A stretch of DNA of 8,047 bases, from the NCBI GenBank assembly GCA_948471525.1, contig CAOKSY010000022.1, positions 1 through 8,047 on the forward strand. The letters are read 5' to 3'. The notes below the pieces were generated by a model. It was not told the origin of the DNA and ran no database searches. It worked only from the letters and a program-made list of their open reading frames with translations. Made by a program: the position numbers and the translations under genes. Shown here piece after piece: positions 5,173 through 8,047 of the stretch. Position 1 is the first letter of the stretch; every line of letters begins with the position of its first letter. This DNA comes from an uncultured Clostridia bacterium. Its GTDB lineage: Bacteria > Bacillota > Clostridia > Christensenellales > UBA3700.

Positions 5173-6795
5173 ATGAAAAGAAACGGAATGTGTCCCGCCT
5201 GCTATCTGAAAATGCTCTTTACGCCCGGTAAAAGAACGGCAAAACTCGACTTGGGAGAAAAGTATGACAACGGCGTAGCGCTCACGCCGCCTATGGGTTG
5301 GGCAAGCTGGAATACTTTCAAAAATACGATCGACGAAGACCTTATTATTGATACGGGCAAAGCAATGGTAGAAAAAGGCTTGCTTGACGCGGGATATAAA
5401 TTTATAAATATCGACGACAATTGGCACTCGAATATGCGCGATGAAAACGGCAATCTGCAAGGCGATCTCGTCAAATTCAAAAGCGGTATTCCCTCTCTTG
5501 TCAACAAACTCAACGATCTCGGGCTAAAAGTCGGTATTTATTCTTCCAACGGCACGCTGACGTGCGAAAATCTACCCGCAAGCCTGCACAACGAAGAGAA
5601 AGACGCGCTCAATTTTGCAAGATGGGGCATCGAATACTTCAAATACGACTTCTGTCACAACGAACAATACAGCCGCTACGCTCCCCTTGTCTATGCGCTC
5701 GAAATAGTTCCGCTCGGAGAAAAGAGCGGAAAGATAATACCTTGCAGAGACGCAAAACTGGACGGTCTTGCAAAATTCATCCCCGAGAAGAACGTGGAAG
5801 GCGGATATTATATATCAGGGCTGGATAAAGCGAGAGGAATCGCGACTTTTGACAACGTAGTCGCGGACGAAGAGGGAGAATACGTACTCACTCTGTGCGT
5901 AAAAAAACTCGGATGGTATAAAAAGACGCTAGTAGCCAAAGTCAACGGCAAAAGTCATATATACGAGTTTCCGCAACAGAAATTCTGGAATACCACTGCG
6001 AGATTCCAACAAGTCGTACGTCTCAACAAGGGCGCAAACGTGATCGAACTGAGCAATCCCGTAACGCGCCGCGCAGACTCGGCGGCGCTCCAGTACTACA
6101 AAATGGGACAGGCGCTCAAATCGGCAACAAAGCGCGTTGCGCAGGAGAGCGGAGAACAAGAAAAACCGATAGTTTTCTCAATATGCGAATGGGGCCTCAA
6201 TAAGCCATATAAATGGGGCGCAAAAGCAGGCAATCTATGGCGCACGACTCCCGATATAGCGCCGTATTGGAAATGGATAGTAATCCTGTACAGACATACG
6301 GCAAAATTACACGAATATTCAGGCGTCGGCGGATGGAACGATCCCGATATGCTCGAAGTAGGCAACGGAAAACTCACTTACGAACAAAACAAATCTCACT
6401 TCAGCCTGTGGTGTATGCTCAACGCCCCGTTGATTCTAGGCAACGACTTGAGATCCGTCAAACAAGACGTGATAGATATCGTCACCAATAAGAATATGAT
6501 CGCGATAAATCAAGATCCGTTAGGCAAACAGGCAAAACTTATGAAAAAAGGCAAAATAGACGTTTTGGCAAAACCTTTGGCAGACGGCAAAACCGCGATA
6601 TGTTTCTTTAACCATACGAAGAGCGCGGGTAAAGCGACGTTCGATCTGCAAAAAGCGGTAGACGATAAATACGTGGCTATGAACCACAAAAATAATTATA
6701 CCCTCACCGAACAATGGACGGACGAAGTCGTAAAGACCGACGGAAAAATCAAAATCCAACTCAAAGGCTTTGAAAGTAAAGTATATATAATTTGA
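5173..6795 (+). CDS. GH27 alpha-galactosidase with a carbohydrate-binding-like insert in the barrel
   Basis: A 540-residue glycosidase expected to release terminal alpha-linked galactose. Residues 38-47 read TPPMGWASWN, the GH27 opening. NIDDNWH (79-85) supplies the paired Asp that hold galactose. KYDFC (157-161) carries the nucleophile Asp159, and WNDPDM (388-393) the acid/base Asp392. CEWGL (338-342) keeps the Glu and Leu that in human alpha-galactosidase A select galactose over N-acetylgalactosamine. AINQDPLGKQ (444-453) is a family hallmark, and a C-terminal beta-domain follows from about 460. Between the nucleophile and IVFSICEW about 140 extra residues (roughly 164-307) are inserted. 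Part of the insert (about 209-307) has a CBM6/35-like look: YVLTLCVKK, VAKVNG, FPQQKFW, VVRLNKGANVIELSN, ADSAALQ. There is no signal peptide, so it is probably cytoplasmic; the N-terminus carries a CPAC motif (7-10). Other GH27 activities, such as beta-L-arabinopyranosidase, cannot be fully excluded. Confidence 0.95.
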   Translation: MKRNGMCPACYLKMLFTPGKRTAKLDLGEKYDNGVALTPPMGWASWNTFKNTIDEDLIIDTGKAMVEKGLLDAGYKFINIDDNWHSNMRDENGNLQGDLVKFKSGIPSLVNKLNDLGLKVGIYSSNGTLTCENLPASLHNEEKDALNFARWGIEYFKYDFCHNEQYSRYAPLVYALEIVPLGEKSGKIIPCRDAKLDGLAKFIPEKNVEGGYYISGLDKARGIATFDNVVADEEGEYVLTLCVKKLGWYKKTLVAKVNGKSHIYEFPQQKFWNTTARFQQVVRLNKGANVIELSNPVTRRADSAALQYYKMGQALKSATKRVAQESGEQEKPIVFSICEWGLNKPYKWGAKAGNLWRTTPDIAPYWKWIVILYRHTAKLHEYSGVGGWNDPDMLEVGNGKLTYEQNKSHFSLWCMLNAPLILGNDLRSVKQDVIDIVTNKNMIAINQDPLGKQAKLMKKGKIDVLAKPLADGKTAICFFNHTKSAGKATFDLQKAVDDKYVAMNHKNNYTLTEQWTDEVVKTDGKIKIQLKGFESKVYII

Positions 6796-6815
6796 TATCT
6801 TTATATATTATATCG

Positions 6816-6846
6816 CAAGGCGGCGGACAATCTGTCCGCCGCCTTG
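6816..6846 (+). terminator. Intrinsic terminator of the alpha-galactosidase gene
   Basis: A 14-bp perfect GC-rich stem, CAAGGCGGCGGACA and TGTCCGCCGCCTTG, with a 3-nt loop (ATC) and a short T tract after it. It starts 20 bp after the stop codon. The T tract lies only on the plus-strand exit side. Confidence 0.9.
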
Positions 6847-6889
6847 TTTATGAGGATTGAGATGTTTGGCTTGTTTTACTACATTGATT

Positions 6890-7044
6890 AGATATTTGAC
6901 TTCACTACGTTCCGCTCAATATGACGATTGAGATTTTGTTATCTTGCAGTTTAATCTGTCATTTCGACTGAAGCGCAGCGTAATGGAGAAATCTCATCCG
7001 TTTAATTAAATCGGTTAGATCTCTCCACTTCGGTCGATATTACA
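6890..7044. repeat. Palindromic intergenic repeat element (REP/MITE-like), two copies
   Basis: The better copy has a left arm TGTCATTTCGACTGAAG (6957-6973) plus TGGAGAAATCT (6984-6994). Its right arm (7017-7044) is the near-complement of both, including AGATCTCTCCACTTCGGTCG; a 10-nt bulge and a 22-nt loop account for the rest. A decayed copy in the opposite orientation lies at about 6890-6925 (AGATATTTGACTTCACTACG, then TTCCGCTCAATATGAC). Words like TGTCATTTCGA...GAGAAATCTC recur as dispersed intergenic repeats in many bacterial genomes. The element begins 5 bp after the stop of the minus-strand gene, so its stem may also protect or end that mRNA. Confidence 0.65.
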
Positions 7045-7049
7045 AATTT

Positions 7050-8047
7050 CTATCTCTTCATGCTTTTTTGTTCCTTCAAATACTCTTGGTATCGTTCAAT
7101 CTGATCTTCGCGCAAATCAATCATCTCCTTCGCCGCGTCAAGCGCTTGCGCGTCTCCGACGATCAACTCCGTCTCCTTGACTTTTATCTTCGTACCGTCG
7201 GATCCTGCATTGCGGCGGATATCCTTGAAGTATTCGTCTTCCATCTTAAAGAGCGCGACCGTCGTATCTTTCTTTACCGTCAACTTGACCAAAGGATTTA
7301 CCGAAGACTGTCCGAGCAAGATATAATAGGTAGACTTCTTCTCCTTGCACTTATCTTTGCTCATAGCATATGCCTTGAGAGTATCGAAAAACTTCTTCTG
7401 TTCCTTGCTCAGTTTTGCGTATGCCTCGTCAAGAGTAAGTCTGGGTGCGACAGGCTTTTTCGGCGCAGTCGGTTTTGCCGCGGGTACTTCGACTACTTTC
7501 TCGACCACCTTTTCTACTGGCACTTCTACTTTGACTTCCTTCTCCACTATCTTCTCTACGACTTTCTCGACCTCGACGGGTACTTCTACTCGCACTTCTT
7601 TTTCTACTATCTTCTCGACCGGCTTCTCGACTATTTTCTCTATTACCTGTCTTTCCTGCGTATTTCCGTTTGCGGATAATTGAAGTATTTTCTCCATCAG
7701 TTTTTCTTGATTACGCATTAAATTCTCTTGCGTATTCATCATATGCCTTATAGTCTCGTCATTGACAGTCGTAGCCGCCACTTCGCGTTCAACGACCTTT
7801 TCTATAGGTTGTTCGGACAGTCTCTTCATAAGTTTTTCATTTTGTTCTATCAACTTTTGCACAACTTCGTCCGACGTACTGTCTCTATCTGCATTACGTT
7901 CGCTCAACTTCTCCATAAGACGCTCTATCCGCTCTTCGTTCTGCTCGTTGAGTTGACGCATTCTCTCTTCGTTTGCCGCATTCTGCTCGATTAATCTCTG
8001 TACAATCTCATCATTAGTCGAAGCCTGTTGCGGCAAGTACTGCTGCA
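7050..8047 (-). CDS. Coiled-coil protein with Val-Glu-Lys repeats and an unnamed C-terminal domain (5' end outside window)
   Basis: The frame stays open to the right edge. The first possible start inside the window is a TTG at 8036 with no ribosome site, and in-frame codons before it read Gln-Gln-Tyr, so the true start lies outside. Residues here are numbered from that TTG (328 to the stop). Residues 8-117 are a charged coiled coil built on a loosely repeated unit, DEIVQRLIEQN (9-19), DEVVQKLIEQN (56-66) and DETIRHMMNTQ (93-103). Residues 131-184 are Val-Glu-Lys repeats in which EKIVEKEV occurs twice (141-148, 161-168). An Ala/Pro/Lys linker (185-199) leads to a compact C-terminal domain (200-328): LTLDEAYAKLSKEQKKFFDTL, KLTVKKDTTVALFKMED, then a helix with LREDQIERYQEYLKEQK. 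I cannot name that domain. No membrane segment is visible, and a scaffold or filament-like role is only a guess. Confidence 0.8.
   Translation of the reverse strand, partial: QQYLPQQASTNDEIVQRLIEQNAANEERMRQLNEQNEERIERLMEKLSERNADRDSTSDEVVQKLIEQNEKLMKRLSEQPIEKVVEREVAATTVNDETIRHMMNTQENLMRNQEKLMEKILQLSANGNTQERQVIEKIVEKPVEKIVEKEVRVEVPVEVEKVVEKIVEKEVKVEVPVEKVVEKVVEVPAAKPTAPKKPVAPRLTLDEAYAKLSKEQKKFFDTLKAYAMSKDKCKEKKSTYYILLGQSSVNPLVKLTVKKDTTVALFKMEDEYFKDIRRNAGSDGTKIKVKETELIVGDAQALDAAKEMIDLREDQIERYQEYLKEQKSMKR

Noticed and set aside
7345..7683. Ser/Thr/Phe-rich plus-strand frames resembling a repetitive surface protein
   Set aside because: They are the antisense of the Val-Glu-Lys repeats; the low complexity comes from the real minus-strand gene.

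Overview
The window looks like chromosomal DNA of a low-to-mid GC, Gram-positive-type anaerobe, most likely an uncultured Clostridia (Bacillota) gut bacterium. This is inferred from clear sigma-A-type promoters (TTGxxx/TATAAT), purine-rich Shine-Dalgarno sites, U-tailed hairpin terminators, a WYL-domain regulator, an ACT_7-like protein and a cytoplasmic GH27 alpha-galactosidase. No rRNA, tRNA, CRISPR array, transposase or phage gene was seen.

Layout. At the left edge (1-1373, minus strand) a large membrane protein runs out of the window. It has an acidic, low-complexity N-terminus, a Lys-rich patch, eight predicted membrane helices that look like two copies of a four-helix unit, and a tail of Glu-Pro repeats encoded by an 18-bp tandem repeat. 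A divergent intergenic region (1374-1616) carries its promoter. Two plus-strand genes follow: a small ACT-domain protein (1617-1988) and a four-helix membrane protein of unknown function (2073-2627). They converge, at a perfect 11-bp-stem palindromic terminator, on a minus-strand WYL-family transcriptional regulator (2677-3681).

Next comes about 900 bp without a credible gene (3682-4585). It contains a tight cluster of three perfect DnaA boxes (TTATCCACA) and one near-match within 64 bp, then AT-rich DNA with two long inverted repeats. This is the most notable feature of the window: either an unrecognised replication origin or a DnaA-titration/regulatory cluster. It ends at a strong extended -10 promoter driving a small predicted lipoprotein (4586-4924), closed by a TTCG-loop terminator.

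A GH27 alpha-galactosidase (5173-6795) follows with its own promoter and a 14-bp-stem terminator. It keeps the family's catalytic and galactose-recognition residues, but about 140 residues resembling a carbohydrate-binding beta-sandwich are inserted inside the catalytic barrel just after the nucleophile. It has no export signal, so it probably acts on imported alpha-galactosides. After it lies a palindromic intergenic repeat (6890-7044). The right edge holds the 3' part of a minus-strand gene (7050-8047) for a coiled-coil protein with Val-Glu-Lys repeats and a C-terminal domain I cannot name.

The genes mostly appear to be separate transcription units, each with its own promoter or terminator; no multi-gene pathway or defence system is evident. 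For three genes (WYL, lipoprotein, GH27) the longest open frame starts inside the promoter, so shorter starts supported by Shine-Dalgarno sites were chosen.
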